Source of the DNA: Saprospiraceae bacterium
GTDB lineage: Bacteria; Bacteroidota; Bacteroidia; Chitinophagales; Saprospiraceae
Length of the DNA stretch: 64,000 bases
NCBI GenBank assembly: GCA_026129545.1
Contig: JAHCHX010000006.1
Span: 62,001 to 126,000, forward strand
Reading direction: 5' to 3'
Shown here in pieces: positions 25,901 through 32,935 of the stretch. The notes below the pieces were generated by a model. The model worked only from the letters and a program-made list of their open reading frames with translations. It ran no database searches and was not told where the DNA came from. Position 1 is the stretch's first letter; every line of letters starts with the position of its first letter. The translations under genes and the position numbers were made by a program.

Positions 25901-28075
25901 AACCGACGGCGGCTCGTCGTCCGCGAGCGTCACCTTCGACTGGCAGGAACTGGTGTTCCCGGCCGCGTCCGTGACCACGAACGTCACCGACTGCTTCGAC
26001 CCGTGCGACCCGCCGAAGGACGCGCCGGCCAGCGGCGACTGCGTCACCCCAGTCACCCCGCAGTTGTCCGTCGCCAAAAGGGCGCCCGTCATGTCCGGGA
26101 CCGCCCCGAGGCAGTCCCCCGACCCGTCGCTCGACGTGGCCGAGACGACCGGCGGCGGGCACTGCCCGATGAACGGGCGCTCCCGGTCCTCCACCGTCAC
26201 CGCGAACTCGCACTCCGCCGAGTTGCCCGCGTCGTCCGTCACCCGGAACCGAACCGTCACCGGGCCCCCGACCGGGAACGCCGAGCCGCTGTTCGGCCCC
26301 GCCAGCTGCGTCAGCGAGTACCCCGGGCAGTTGTCCCCGTGGTACGGGTACGAGTAATTCACCGTCGCGTGGCAAGCGCCAAGGTCCGTCGGCACCGTCA
26401 CGCTCTCCGAGCAGGTTATCGTCGGCTCGACGGGGTCCTCCACCAGTATCGTGAACGAGCACGTCGCCACGTTCCCGCTCGCGTCGTAAACGTTGTACGT
26501 CTCCGTGTATATCCCACCGTACGCGTAGTGGCTCGGGCCGCCCCCAAGGCCGCTCTGAAGCACCGTCAGCGCGTTCGGGCAGTTGTCCTCCCCCACCGGC
26601 GCCTCGTAACGAAGCGTCACCCCGCACGGGCCGCTGGCGACCAGCGCCGGGCTCGCCAGGGGGGAGCCCCCAAGGCCCCCGCTCACGCTCCCGTCTATCC
26701 CAACCACGATGGGCGTCGGGCACGCTATCGTCGGGTACTCGACGTCCTCCACCGTCACCGCGAACAGACACTCCGCGAAGTCGTTGCCCGCCGCGTCGAC
26801 GTACCGCCACACCACCGTCGTCGTCCCCACCGGGAACAGCGAGCCCGAGGGAAGACCCTCTATCAGCGCGCCGGCCAGACCCGTCCCGTCGCAGTTGTCC
26901 GAGAACAGCGCCTCGTAGGCGTGAACCGCCCCGCAATCCCCGGCGTCGCTCGGAAGCGTCACGCTCGGCGGGCACGACTGCACCGACGGGTCCTCCTTGT
27001 CCACCACCACCAGCGTCACCGTGCAGCTCGACGTGTTCCCGGCGTAGTCCGACGCAACCCACGTCACCTTCGTTATCCCCAGGTCGAACACCGCGTCGTA
27101 CAGGTTGTCCTCAAGGTAGTGAACCCCGTAACTGTGCTCCAGACGAACCGTCCCCTGGCAGTTGTCCGTCGCCGTCGCGTTCAGGTCGCTGCCACGAACC
27201 CGGTGCGCGCAGCCCTCGTTCGTCGGGAGGTACACCGGGCCCATCGGGCACTCGATGTCCGGACGCTCCCGGTCGGCCACCGTCACCTTCCACTCGCACG
27301 GCGTGACGTAGCCCTCATAGTCTATCGCGTTGTACCTTATCGTGTAACTGCCCCCTATCAGCAAAAAACTCCCCGGTGCCGGGCCCTGTACGCGGTTGAT
27401 GCGCTCGACACCGCAGTTGTCGCCCGCGTGGGGAACGACCCAGCTCACGTACGCCCCGCACTTCCCGGGGTCGTTCGAGACCGTCACGTCCCCGGGGCAC
27501 GCGTAAAAATACGGCGCCTCGTCGTCAACCACCACAACCTTGAACTCGCACTTCGCCACGCCACCGCTGCCGTCCTCCACCGAGTACCGAACCAGGGACT
27601 CCCCAACCTCGAAGTCCCGCGACGCGTACGAGAACATCCCCCCGCTGTATACCTGGTACAGGTCGTAAGGACCGTCGTACGTCCCGTCCGGGTTCTGGTA
27701 CGATACTAAGTAGGATACGACTCCGCATGTCGAAGATGGTATTGGGTGGTTCCATTCGAACTGACCCGCGCAGTCGCCAAGTGTGCCCATGTTACTCGTA
27801 TTGATTGTAACTGACGATGGGCAATTGATGGTAATGCAAGAGCTTGTGCCGATGCCATCCGATGCTTTCGGAGCATTGATTGTAGCACCATTTCCCGCAT
27901 ATGAGCCGTTGTTTCCCGAAGAAAAAGCGGCTGGGTTCCCAGATGAATAATCCGAAAACTTAGCGTGTGCTTCGGAGAATGGCAACAAGGCCAGTCCTGT
28001 TGGTAGCAATAACCAACAAAGACAACACCGCAAGGCAGTAGCGGAAATCTTGTTAAGAGTGTAGTCTTTTCTCAT
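16958..28075 (-). CDS. Giant HYR-repeat surface protein with dockerin-like and T9SS sorting domains (3705 aa)
   Basis: Signal peptide near residues 1-38 (LLPFSEAHA-K). Some two dozen HYR-type immunoglobulin-like domains follow, each with a PxxxCP start, a DNCG-type motif and a G(T)TTVxWxxxDxxGN strand. Residues ~187-812 and ~813-1439 are a tandem duplication of a seven-domain block (27518-25638 and 25637-23760). The later part has more divergent, Cys-rich HYR-like domains and an Asp-rich loop (DGLDNNGNGAVDEADE). A pair of dockerin-like EF-hand repeats lies at ~3355-3422 (NPLNGVSTYDLVLISRHILGL, DANKSGSITTFDIVELRKLILGL). A cohesin-like beta domain and a type A sorting domain from ~3620 end the protein. 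It is probably a Ca-stabilised cell-surface adhesin or matrix fibre exported by T9SS. From codon ~125 onward the DNA is far more GC-rich than its neighbours, with frequent ATA Ile codons. Confidence 0.93.
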   Translation of the reverse strand: MRKDYTLNKISATALRCCLCWLLLPTGLALLPFSEAHAKFSDYSSGNPAAFSSGNNGSYAGNGATINAPKASDGIGTSSCITINCPSSVTINTSNMGTLGDCAGQFEWNHPIPSSTCGVVSYLVSYQNPDGTYDGPYDLYQVYSGGMFSYASRDFEVGESLVRYSVEDGSGGVAKCEFKVVVVDDEAPYFYACPGDVTVSNDPGKCGAYVSWVVPHAGDNCGVERINRVQGPAPGSFLLIGGSYTIRYNAIDYEGYVTPCEWKVTVADRERPDIECPMGPVYLPTNEGCAHRVRGSDLNATATDNCQGTVRLEHSYGVHYLEDNLYDAVFDLGITKVTWVASDYAGNTSSCTVTLVVVDKEDPSVQSCPPSVTLPSDAGDCGAVHAYEALFSDNCDGTGLAGALIEGLPSGSLFPVGTTTVVWRYVDAAGNDFAECLFAVTVEDVEYPTIACPTPIVVGIDGSVSGGLGGSPLASPALVASGPCGVTLRYEAPVGEDNCPNALTVLQSGLGGGPSHYAYGGIYTETYNVYDASGNVATCSFTILVEDPVEPTITCSESVTVPTDLGACHATVNYSYPYHGDNCPGYSLTQLAGPNSGSAFPVGGPVTVRFRVTDDAGNSAECEFAVTVEDRERPFIGQCPPPVVSATSSDGSGDCLGAVPDMTGALLATDNCGVTGVTQSPLAGASFGGSHGSKQSVTFVVTDAAGNTSSCQSKVTLADDEPPSVDCSGLTATLYATPGFCGHKVVPGDAVNPSFADNCGGAKRRHDFLMAPHLFTLEGGVLPVGLTTVWWAVTDAAGNTTGCAATYEVLDTVPPVFLNCPESDVTLSSDPGKCGASVWWLSPVATDDCGATVTRAGGPAPGSYLEVDEPYLIVYEATDASGNVSTCSWTITIRDRERPDIECPLGLQVVGTNDGCSHRVFGDYLDATATDNCQATVRLGHSYGTHYLDNTLYDAVFDLGITKVTWTATDHHGNTATCVVKIVVVDDVPPTVRLCPDVIEADSDPGVCGAEVHYTVRFRDNCDSDERASEEMYLNQGLESGSVFPVGTTVVVWRYYDAAGNGFAECLFEVRVSDVEDPTIACPTDIVVGIDGSLSGGVGGVPPASPALVASGPCGVTLRYTPPAGADNCPNPLTVLTSGLGHGPNYYGYGGVYTEAYKVTDASGNTAACSFTVTVLDPVEPTITCPSNTTVDNNAGLCGAYVTYSFPYFGDNCPGYSLTLLEGPNSGDLFDVGVTTVAFEVSDDAGNAVACSFTVTVLDVEKPVIATCPADRAVPTSSNGEGDCTGLVPDLVPEVVAADNCGIAGIAQSPAAGTSFGAAHGDKIFVTIVVTDIYGNVETCKVKLTLVDDENPTIDCSAIPTQLDNTPQYCHYFVAGLELSPAHDDNCGPVVLTNSLTGNHTLGGTPLPVGSTTVDWKATDAAGNMASCSVTYVVTDSEPPVAMCQGAQIDVVLDGDGLAQLTVAGVNNDSWDNCGPLSRKEISRGGAFGQFVYFSCADIFALNGLLDVILEVEDQHGNIARCTTQVAVLDLTPPVITCPNGVETVTDPGVCTAIVNGIGLQYAYDNCPVTIAYEISGATTKSGTGDASGTVFNKGVSVVTYTVVDESGNSAVCSFDVEVYDEEAPIVDCSNIANLVRPNNPDQCSYTVVGIEFDPASFSDNCPGATIKNSHNSSPSLAGAEFPVGTTTVIWTVTDASGNTATCSSKVKIEDAQLPTITCPTAGATAFVNDPGQCSRTILSGILDPAFADNCPGARISHGYVTAPNPWTLAGATFPVGNTEVSWTVTDKAGNTASCSIVVSVTDAEAPKFANCPVSMVMVGNDVDKCSAKLNWSIPVATDNCGISSVAQTGGPANGSDVPVSPSPLTVTYTATDVHGNTAACSFQVLVVDTQKPEFDADITMPADITVECDAIPTSCVFKGNGPGLICAPLDNGDVSDNCTAPGDLVIGFTETSTKCADPAQCCFYSYSITRTWTVTDAAGNARVHTQVITVVDTTPPVAKCKNVTATLDKFGVATVTGAGINDGSTDNCAAPQHLTYQAVPGTLGCNDLGPNDVTLVVTDPCGNSGTCTAVVTVVEGIGKCVPEYDLARSVKCECLNNATTLDNGQFREVVQIWALAGQTWTLTANQGLYSPNSPAPPASPVPLPVGTVLVMGSADGLDNNGNGAVDEADEMVYYTLRGVHVDGVGYTITVKNAQGQSLTISSKCYYPTPVFLNLDDPFCLSTPPFQIQVGENYGASGTVTSITVNGVATGTFNAASLGIGSHKVAATFDAGTATPFIRVNGQAVSGSESAALADPGCQQMIMKFVQVVGTPASVVCNDLLHVSLGPDCVKALSPDDVLEGSYFCYDDYKVELDKVPPYGNGPWVPAVLNADDIGKTYAYRVVHLLGGNVCWGSVKVEDKLPPAVACPADVSILCTQDEDNLSLTGVPTWQDCSAASASRQDDYVQYSCSENPAVLTRVLRTWVVTDAWGNSSTCLQVIDKLRGKVSQVTFPADAEYACDALPSSLAPAVTGWPRVGGTPITTDGSGACGLSVSYTDEQAAVCPGSYKIIRTWKITDWCTGGAPESVTHVQYVKVLDAPPTIDFSNFAYDAAHGWYVIPAASQHNGQCVASGPLPLAVIDGVCNAVTQVKITTPVGVVQNGGLIPAPGLGVGQHKIKYFVEDQCGNITERTITVSVEDVAPPSVACTQFTQVALGASGKSLVNASTFDQGTWDNCCLDRFEVRRMSGACDGSPDDFGPTVEFCCSDVGDTVTVVFRAWDCNKNHNDCMVRVLVEDKIKPVCDAPASVTVSCESFDPSLWAYGFATGADNCCLDTVTEARNLSLFDTLCNRGTITRTFRALDCAGNSAQCTQRVTVTYEQDYWVRFPNDVIVTQCDGTGNYGAPTFAGAQDCELLGVSFEDQVFTVVPDACFKIERTWTIINWCTYNPNGGCVTVPNPEPNATANSPQNLTGPTVSPCGTPAPWAPTSVAIAPGQAPTNFCTFWSATANCYRYKQIIKIIDNQKPVFASCPASPVEYCDLSANDPLLWNQSYWWDGVSHDLCEGDAPLSVTATDSCSGSNVSVTFLLFLDLDGDGTMETVVSSNNPPAPGTVSYNNLNTPNYAGGTPRVFDGRPVPAAQTYRWAVHQSVSGTSRTASVQWKTQAQLPTPANPLGLPGVAPQLPHGTHKIKWTVSDGCGNEETCEYTFVVRDCKAPTVVCLHGLSANIMPTGMLTLWASDFLQYGEDNCAPSSLLRYGVRKAGQGTGFPVDAQGNPVTSVTFTCAELGEQAVELWAQDLAGNADFCLTYLDVQDNAGNCVPGDKATVAGWLKTESGAGLEDASVQLVSGASSQASSSDAQGAYAFPKAVPLGGSYTVTPTKDDNPLNGVSTYDLVLISRHILGLEPLSSPYRMIAADANKSGSITTFDIVELRKLILGLYDELPNNTSWRFVDKSFAFPNPDNPFQTQFPETVSAADVQGHHLSDDFVAVKVGDVNGTAIPSSLHAGDDRSSGALLFDVDDRELRAGELATVTFRAAERAQGWQFTLGLSGLEVASIEEGERVRASNFGVFAGALTTSVDLREPEAGEFSVTFRAARAGRLSEMLGVSSRITRAEAYSPSGDRMGVALRFHGAGGPTVAGVGFELYQNQPNPFVNKTVIGFHLPEATDATLTVFDESGRLLFTQKGSFAKGHNAIAVDRALLGPGGLMYYRLETATDSETRKMIQAR
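23760..27518. repeat. Tandem duplication of a seven-HYR-domain block within the giant gene
   Basis: Two successive blocks of about 1.88 kb encode the same order of seven HYR domains. Paired landmarks are DPGKCGA, RPDIECP with LYDAVFDLGITKVTW, then VFPVGTT-type strands and ACPTxIVVGIDGSxSGG with ALVASGPCGVTLRY. After these come DNCPGYSLT, the domain with TSSxGxGDC and ATDNCG, and PxVDCS/PTIDCS. The boundary is near 25637. DNA similarity is visible but diverged, so the duplication is not recent. Confidence 0.85.
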
Positions 28076-28790
28076 GAGAAAATAAATTTGGTTGATTAAG
28101 CCGCCTCGCCGAAGCGAGTGAAAATATTCTGTCGGCTTTTAAAAAATAATGTTTTAATGTCGAAAAAACCGAAAGCCAGACTTTGATTGCCGCATGGGCT
28201 TGCATCAAATCTGACTCAATTGAACCTCGAAGAGCCGACCAATATGACTGACGACTCGACTATATGCTGAATGTGGTGGTGAGTTAAGTAGAAGCAAAAT
28301 AGCCATCCACTACCACCACGAAAAACAATGGTTGCAAGGCATACGCAGCAGCACTTAGAGAGCGTTGCGCTCGCCAAATCGGGAAAGGGAATGTGATGTG
28401 TGGAGAGAAGAAATCAGGAAAGATGTTTCCTGAAATAAACGCCGGACGCAGGAACTGTCCGACAAACTTCGCTCACGAGACTACGGGATTAAAACACGCG
28501 ATTAAAAAATTTGCCACAAATGGCAAGGCAAATGTAGATAACCATGTTTGTTATTACCAAGCCTGCTCATGTAAAGTTGAAAAAAAATTTGAAGGCAATT
28601 TGGGAACGGCTGATTTTGAAGAGTTTTCGGATTTTTGCGACCTCTTTTTGGCGGTTGTTCCTTGATGAATTTGATTTCCAAAAATCATTGCACGCCTTTG
28701 CATTTTCACCAAACATTATGCCGAAAGGTAAGGCATTTCCCTGCCTTCGTCGAAAAACGCTACTAAGCCTGATAAAATAAAACCGCAGCC
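28076..28790. other. Intergenic region between divergent giant HYR and E1 genes
   Basis: About 715 bases, AT-rich, without a convincing gene; a 90-codon frame at 28393-28665 shows no family features. About 30 bases before the giant gene lies CTCGC-TTCG-GCGAG on the minus strand (28105-28118), a UUCG-tetraloop hairpin that would sit in the leader mRNA. Near 28732-28749 there is a small AAGGCA / TGCCTT hairpin before the E1 gene. Confidence 0.45.
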
Positions 28791-30821
28791 ATGAGCACCT
28801 CTCACACCCGTCGCAAAACCTCCCATCGGCCCAACAAATCTAGTGAGCCTCTGTCTTTTTCCAAAGGTAATCTGTCACAAGCGACTTTGCTTCATCTTTA
28901 TGAACAACTGGTAAAACCGCGTCTCATCGAGGAAAAGATGCTCAACCTGCTTCGGCAGGGGCGGATATCAAAATGGTTTAGTGGCATCGGGCAGGAGGCG
29001 ATTTCGGTTGGTGCTGCTTGCGCGCTCTTGCCTGATGAGACCATTTTCACCATGCACCGCAACTTGGGCGTGTTCACGGCGAGAGATATGCCGCTCGACC
29101 GTTTGTTTTGCCAATGGCAGGGCAAGCGCCTCGGCTACACCAAAGGGCGTGACCGTTCTTTTCATTTTGGTGCGATGGAACACCACATCGTAGGCATGAT
29201 TTCGCACCTCGGGCCTCAACTTTCGCTGGCGGCGGGTGTGGCGATGGCGCACAAGTTGAGGAAGGAGGGCCGCATATCGTTGGCTTTTACAGGTGAGGGT
29301 GCCACAAGTCAAGGCGAATTTCATGAGGCGCTCAACGTGGCTTCCGTTTGGAAGCTCCCGGTCATTTTTTTGATTGAAAACAACGGGTATGGCCTAAGCA
29401 CTCGGCCTTCGGAACAGTACGCCTGCGAAAGTCTTGTGGACCGCGCCGTTGGATATGGGATGCGCGGGGTGAGCATTGATGGCAACAACATAATAGAGGT
29501 ATATTCGACTATCCGGCAACTGGCGGAGGAGATGCGCAAAAACCCCGAACCTGTGTTGCTCGAATGTCGCACTTTTCGGATGCGCGGTCACGAGGAAGCG
29601 AGCGGCACCAAGTACGTTCCGAAGGAGCTGATGGATGAGTGGGCTAAAAAGGACCCGATTGAAAATTACGAGAAATGGCTTCTGGAAGAAGGTGTTTTGA
29701 ACGAAGGACACATCAAGTCATTGAAAGACGGGTATAGAAAGGAAATTCGGGCGGCTGTGGATGTCATGTTTGCCGAGCCGGAGCCTGTGCCAGACAGGGA
29801 GGAGGAATTGGCGGATGTTTACAAAGAGGCCCCTAAGTCAGTCGCTGCCAGCAATGTTGGCAAGGAGGCACGATTCATTGATGCGCTGTCCGACGGCTTG
29901 CGCGAAGCGATGCAGCGTCACCCCAACCTGATTTTAATGGGACAGGATATTGCGGATTATGGTGGTGTGTTCAAAATCACGCAGGGTTTTGTGGAGACGT
30001 TTGGTAGAGACCGCGTGCGCAACACACCGCTCTGTGAAAGTGCTATCGTCGGCATTGGGCTGGGCCTGAGTTTGGGCGGTTTCAAGAGTATGGTGGAGAT
30101 GCAATTCGCCGATTTTGTGACTTGTGGGTTCAACCAGATTGTCAACAACCTCGCAAAGCTGCACTGGCGCTGGGGACAACACGCTGATGTGGTCATCCGA
30201 ATGCCGACGGGCGGCGGCACGGGGGCGGGGCCTTTCCACTCGCAGTCGAACGAGGCGTGGTTCACCCATGTGCCGGGTTTGAAAGTGGTGTATCCCTCGA
30301 CCCCGCACGACGCGAAAGGCTTGTTGCTCGCTTCTTTTGAGGACCCCAACCCGGTGATGTTTTTTGAACACAAGGCGCTGTATCGCTCGGAAAGCGGCAT
30401 GGTGCCGGAGGGCTTCTACACGGTGGAAATTGGCAAGGCGCGGCAGGTGCGCAGGGGCGAGCAGGTGAGCATCATCACTTATGGCCTTGGGGTTCGCTGG
30501 GCGCAACAGGTGGCAAACGAAATGGGGCTGGATGCCGATATCGTGGATTTACGCTCACTCGTGCCGCTCGACTACGAGGCGATTACTGACTCAGTGAAAC
30601 GCACGAATCGGGTGCTGATACTGCACGAGGACACTTTGTTTGGCGGTATTGGCGGCGAAATCGCGGCGTGGATTTCGGAGCATCTCTTTGAATTCTTGGA
30701 TGCGCCGGTGATTCGGGCGGCCAGTCTGGACACGCCCGTGCCGTTCGCTATTCCGCTGGAACAACATTTTTTCCCGGTGGAAAGAATGAAGGAGCAGTTG
30801 AGGCGGTTGGTGGGGTATTGA
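28791..30821 (+). CDS. Fused alpha/beta E1 component of a 2-oxoacid dehydrogenase complex
   Basis: 676 residues joining both E1 subunits. Residues ~25-330 form the thiamine-diphosphate E1-alpha part (GIGQEAISVGAA, MHRNLG, and the cofactor motif GEGATSQGEFHEALNVASVWKLPVIFLIENNGYG). Residues ~355-676 are the E1-beta transketolase-like part (ILMGQDIADYGGVF, FADFVTCGFNQIVN, MPTGGG, HEDTLFGGIGGEIAAWI). The acyl-donor specificity (branched-chain 2-oxoacids or pyruvate) cannot be settled by eye; Bacteroidota homologues are usually named 2-oxoisovalerate dehydrogenase E1. No E2 or E3 gene is next to it. LipA, which makes the E2 cofactor, lies 16 kb away. Confidence 0.9.
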   Translation: MSTSHTRRKTSHRPNKSSEPLSFSKGNLSQATLLHLYEQLVKPRLIEEKMLNLLRQGRISKWFSGIGQEAISVGAACALLPDETIFTMHRNLGVFTARDMPLDRLFCQWQGKRLGYTKGRDRSFHFGAMEHHIVGMISHLGPQLSLAAGVAMAHKLRKEGRISLAFTGEGATSQGEFHEALNVASVWKLPVIFLIENNGYGLSTRPSEQYACESLVDRAVGYGMRGVSIDGNNIIEVYSTIRQLAEEMRKNPEPVLLECRTFRMRGHEEASGTKYVPKELMDEWAKKDPIENYEKWLLEEGVLNEGHIKSLKDGYRKEIRAAVDVMFAEPEPVPDREEELADVYKEAPKSVAASNVGKEARFIDALSDGLREAMQRHPNLILMGQDIADYGGVFKITQGFVETFGRDRVRNTPLCESAIVGIGLGLSLGGFKSMVEMQFADFVTCGFNQIVNNLAKLHWRWGQHADVVIRMPTGGGTGAGPFHSQSNEAWFTHVPGLKVVYPSTPHDAKGLLLASFEDPNPVMFFEHKALYRSESGMVPEGFYTVEIGKARQVRRGEQVSIITYGLGVRWAQQVANEMGLDADIVDLRSLVPLDYEAITDSVKRTNRVLILHEDTLFGGIGGEIAAWISEHLFEFLDAPVIRAASLDTPVPFAIPLEQHFFPVERMKEQLRRLVGY

Positions 30822-30862
30822 TGCCGTGGCTGGCGAATGATGTGGGAGCGTTCATATCTGCA

Positions 30863-31882
30863 TCACGGGCTATTGATGCCAGACTCCGTGCCACGCAGCC
30901 TCAGCACAGCTATTTTGCCAAAGAGCGGGCGACCGCGCAGGCGCACAGGCTCTCCAATGGCAGGCTCTTGTCCCGGTTTCAGACCATTCCGTTCGAGCAG
31001 GGTGGAAAGTTTGATGCCATAGCGTTGCGACAGTTCAAACATTGTTTGTCCTTCTTGCACAATGTGGTAGGCAAGCTGGCCGCGCCACTTTTTGCGTTTT
31101 TCCTGAATAAAGACCCGGGTGTTGGGGTTCAAGGGGGTGCCGGGGGCGAGGCGATGGTCATTGTATTCGACCAATTGCTCCACGCTCAAATCAAACCTCA
31201 TGGCAATGTCATCCAATCGTTCGTTGGCCTTTGAAAATACGACTTTGACACGGTTGGTTCGCCCGACGCGACTTGCCACATCAGTGCGTGTCGAATCGCG
31301 CAGGGAAATTGGGGGGGCATCGTATTGATGCAGCGCGTAGCGACCTATGAGGTTGAGTAGTCTGTCGGCGTAACCTGCTCCGCTGGCGTAGCCTGCCGAT
31401 TCCAGACCTCGCGCCCACGATACATAGTCGGTTTGGTCGAGGAGAAAAAGAAAGCCGTATCGAGCGTACTTGGAGGGGTCGCAGATGAACTCACTGTGGT
31501 CATAGAAGCTCTCTTCCGGCCTGTTGTATTTGCGAAAGCAGGAAAGGATGGGATTGCCCGCCGCGTCTTTGTCGTCGTCTTGTTTTTGGTAGGTACGCCC
31601 CCCCCAATTGAGGCCACACTTGATGCCAAAATGGTTGTTGGCTTGTAGTGCCAACTCGCTCTGCCCGCCTCCGCTTTCCAAGATGGCCTGGGCCAGTTTG
31701 ATGCTGGCAGGGATGCCCGTGCGGTGCATTTCCTCGATAGCAATGGATTGGAAACGGCTGATGTACCCGAGAAAAGCTTGGTTTTCGGTGGGAAGCGAGG
31801 CGTTGCTCGGAACGCCCTCGACTTGACAAAACAAGTGCCACGAAAAAAGAACCAAAGCGACGGTGCAGGATAGTGATTTCAT
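30863..31882 (-). CDS. Secreted N-acetylglucosaminidase (FlgJ-type) with two LysM domains
   Basis: 339 residues with a signal peptide (LSCTVALVLFSWHLFCQVEG). The glucosaminidase domain spans ~40-185: PASIKLAQAILESGGGQSELALQANNHFGIKC contains the catalytic Glu, and SKYARYGFLF and WARGLESAGYA follow. Two LysM modules for peptidoglycan binding lie at ~212-258 and ~270-318 (YHIVQEGQTMFELSQRYGIKLSTLLERNGLKPGQ). It would cleave or remodel peptidoglycan in the periplasm. It is the last gene of the run that includes the mla-like operon, 43 bases after mlaD, and may be co-transcribed. It converges with the E1 gene. Confidence 0.9.
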   Translation of the reverse strand: MKSLSCTVALVLFSWHLFCQVEGVPSNASLPTENQAFLGYISRFQSIAIEEMHRTGIPASIKLAQAILESGGGQSELALQANNHFGIKCGLNWGGRTYQKQDDDKDAAGNPILSCFRKYNRPEESFYDHSEFICDPSKYARYGFLFLLDQTDYVSWARGLESAGYASGAGYADRLLNLIGRYALHQYDAPPISLRDSTRTDVASRVGRTNRVKVVFSKANERLDDIAMRFDLSVEQLVEYNDHRLAPGTPLNPNTRVFIQEKRKKWRGQLAYHIVQEGQTMFELSQRYGIKLSTLLERNGLKPGQEPAIGEPVRLRGRPLFGKIAVLRLRGTESGINSP

Positions 31883-31925
31883 GATTGCAGCGGGTTGATA
31901 AGCCGGACGAGGATTAGCTCAAGGG

Positions 31926-32927
31926 CTATTGCGGTTTCTTTTGGACCGCCTTTTTCTTTTCCTCTTTTTCTATTTTTTTGAAATAGCGCTTGAAAAGGAA
32001 ATTGTGCTTTAGCGCCTCCATGTTTTGACTGAATGCTTCCGTGCCTTTCTCCACGTTGTCAATCGTTTGGCGCAGTTGAGCAGCCATCAAGGAGTCTTTC
32101 ATCAAAGCGTTCACGGTGCCCTGTCCGGTGTTGTAGTCTTTGTCCACCGAAACCACCACTTGATTCAGGTCGTTGGCGAGGCGGTCGGCACTTTCTTCCA
32201 CTTGTTTTATTTTTTGAACGACTTGGCGAATCTCTTGCGACAGGGTAGTATCGGTCAGGATGGTGGCCAAGGTGCCCTTGCCCTGAGAAGCGAGGGTTAG
32301 CGTGGCAGATGCGTCGGTCATTAGGGCTGAGGCTTTTTCGGTGGCTTCGTGCAGATGAGCAAACGAGGCTTTTAAGTTGGCTGACATGGTGCGGTCTTCG
32401 AGCAGCTCGGTCAATTGCGCACTGGTGTTGATGCGGTGGATGGTGCTGCGCAGCTCTTCGGCAATAACGGCCACGTTGTCGTTGGTGCGGCGCAGGGTCT
32501 GGAGCATTTCGTCGGTGTTGATTTCGTCTTTGGAGGGCAATAGGTCTCCTTCCTTGATGAGCGGGGCCTCTCCGCGCGCTGGCGCGATGTTCACCACTCG
32601 GTTGCCAATCAGCCCATCGGTGCCAAGGCTCGCCACGGCGTTGGAGCGAATGATGCTCTTCATTTTCCGCTCAATGCTCATCGTGACCTCGATGACGGTG
32701 TCGTTGACAAACACAATGTTTTTCACGCTGCCTATGTCAATGCCAGAAAAGCGCACATTGTTGCCCTTCACCAATCCATTGACAGCTCTGAAATGTGTTT
32801 TCAGGTCGAAGCTGGCACCAAACATCCCCTTGTTCTTGCCCAAAATGTAGAGCGTGAGGACGAGCAAAAAAATGCCAGTGAGGACGAATACTCCCAGCTT
32901 GACGGAGTTAGCGGTGTGTTTTTGCAT
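31926..32927 (-). CDS. mlaD: MlaD/MCE-family periplasmic lipid-transport protein
   Basis: 333 residues with one N-terminal membrane anchor (LGVFVLTGIFLLVLTLYIL). An MCE domain follows at ~35-115 (FRAVNGLVKGNNVRFSGIDIGSVKNI ... ASLGTDGLIGNRVVNI), the ring-forming lipid-binding unit of the Mla system. The long C-terminal part is helical and coiled-coil-like and could form a tunnel or bridge, as in longer MCE proteins. It lies 8 bases after the ATPase gene. No mlaC or mlaA gene is adjacent, which is common in this phylum. Confidence 0.88.
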   Translation of the reverse strand: MQKHTANSVKLGVFVLTGIFLLVLTLYILGKNKGMFGASFDLKTHFRAVNGLVKGNNVRFSGIDIGSVKNIVFVNDTVIEVTMSIERKMKSIIRSNAVASLGTDGLIGNRVVNIAPARGEAPLIKEGDLLPSKDEINTDEMLQTLRRTNDNVAVIAEELRSTIHRINTSAQLTELLEDRTMSANLKASFAHLHEATEKASALMTDASATLTLASQGKGTLATILTDTTLSQEIRQVVQKIKQVEESADRLANDLNQVVVSVDKDYNTGQGTVNALMKDSLMAAQLRQTIDNVEKGTEAFSQNMEALKHNFLFKRYFKKIEKEEKKKAVQKKPQ

Positions 32928-32935
32928 AAGGCAAA

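Noticed and set aside
22121..27709. 1862-codon open frame on the plus strand
   Set aside because: It is the antisense of the giant HYR gene. High GC and a strong codon bias remove stop codons from the opposite strand. The translation is Arg/His/Val-rich low-complexity sequence with no domain.
28393..28665. 90-codon frame in the divergent intergenic region
   Set aside because: No signal peptide, domain or promoter is visible, and the composition is that of the AT-rich spacer.
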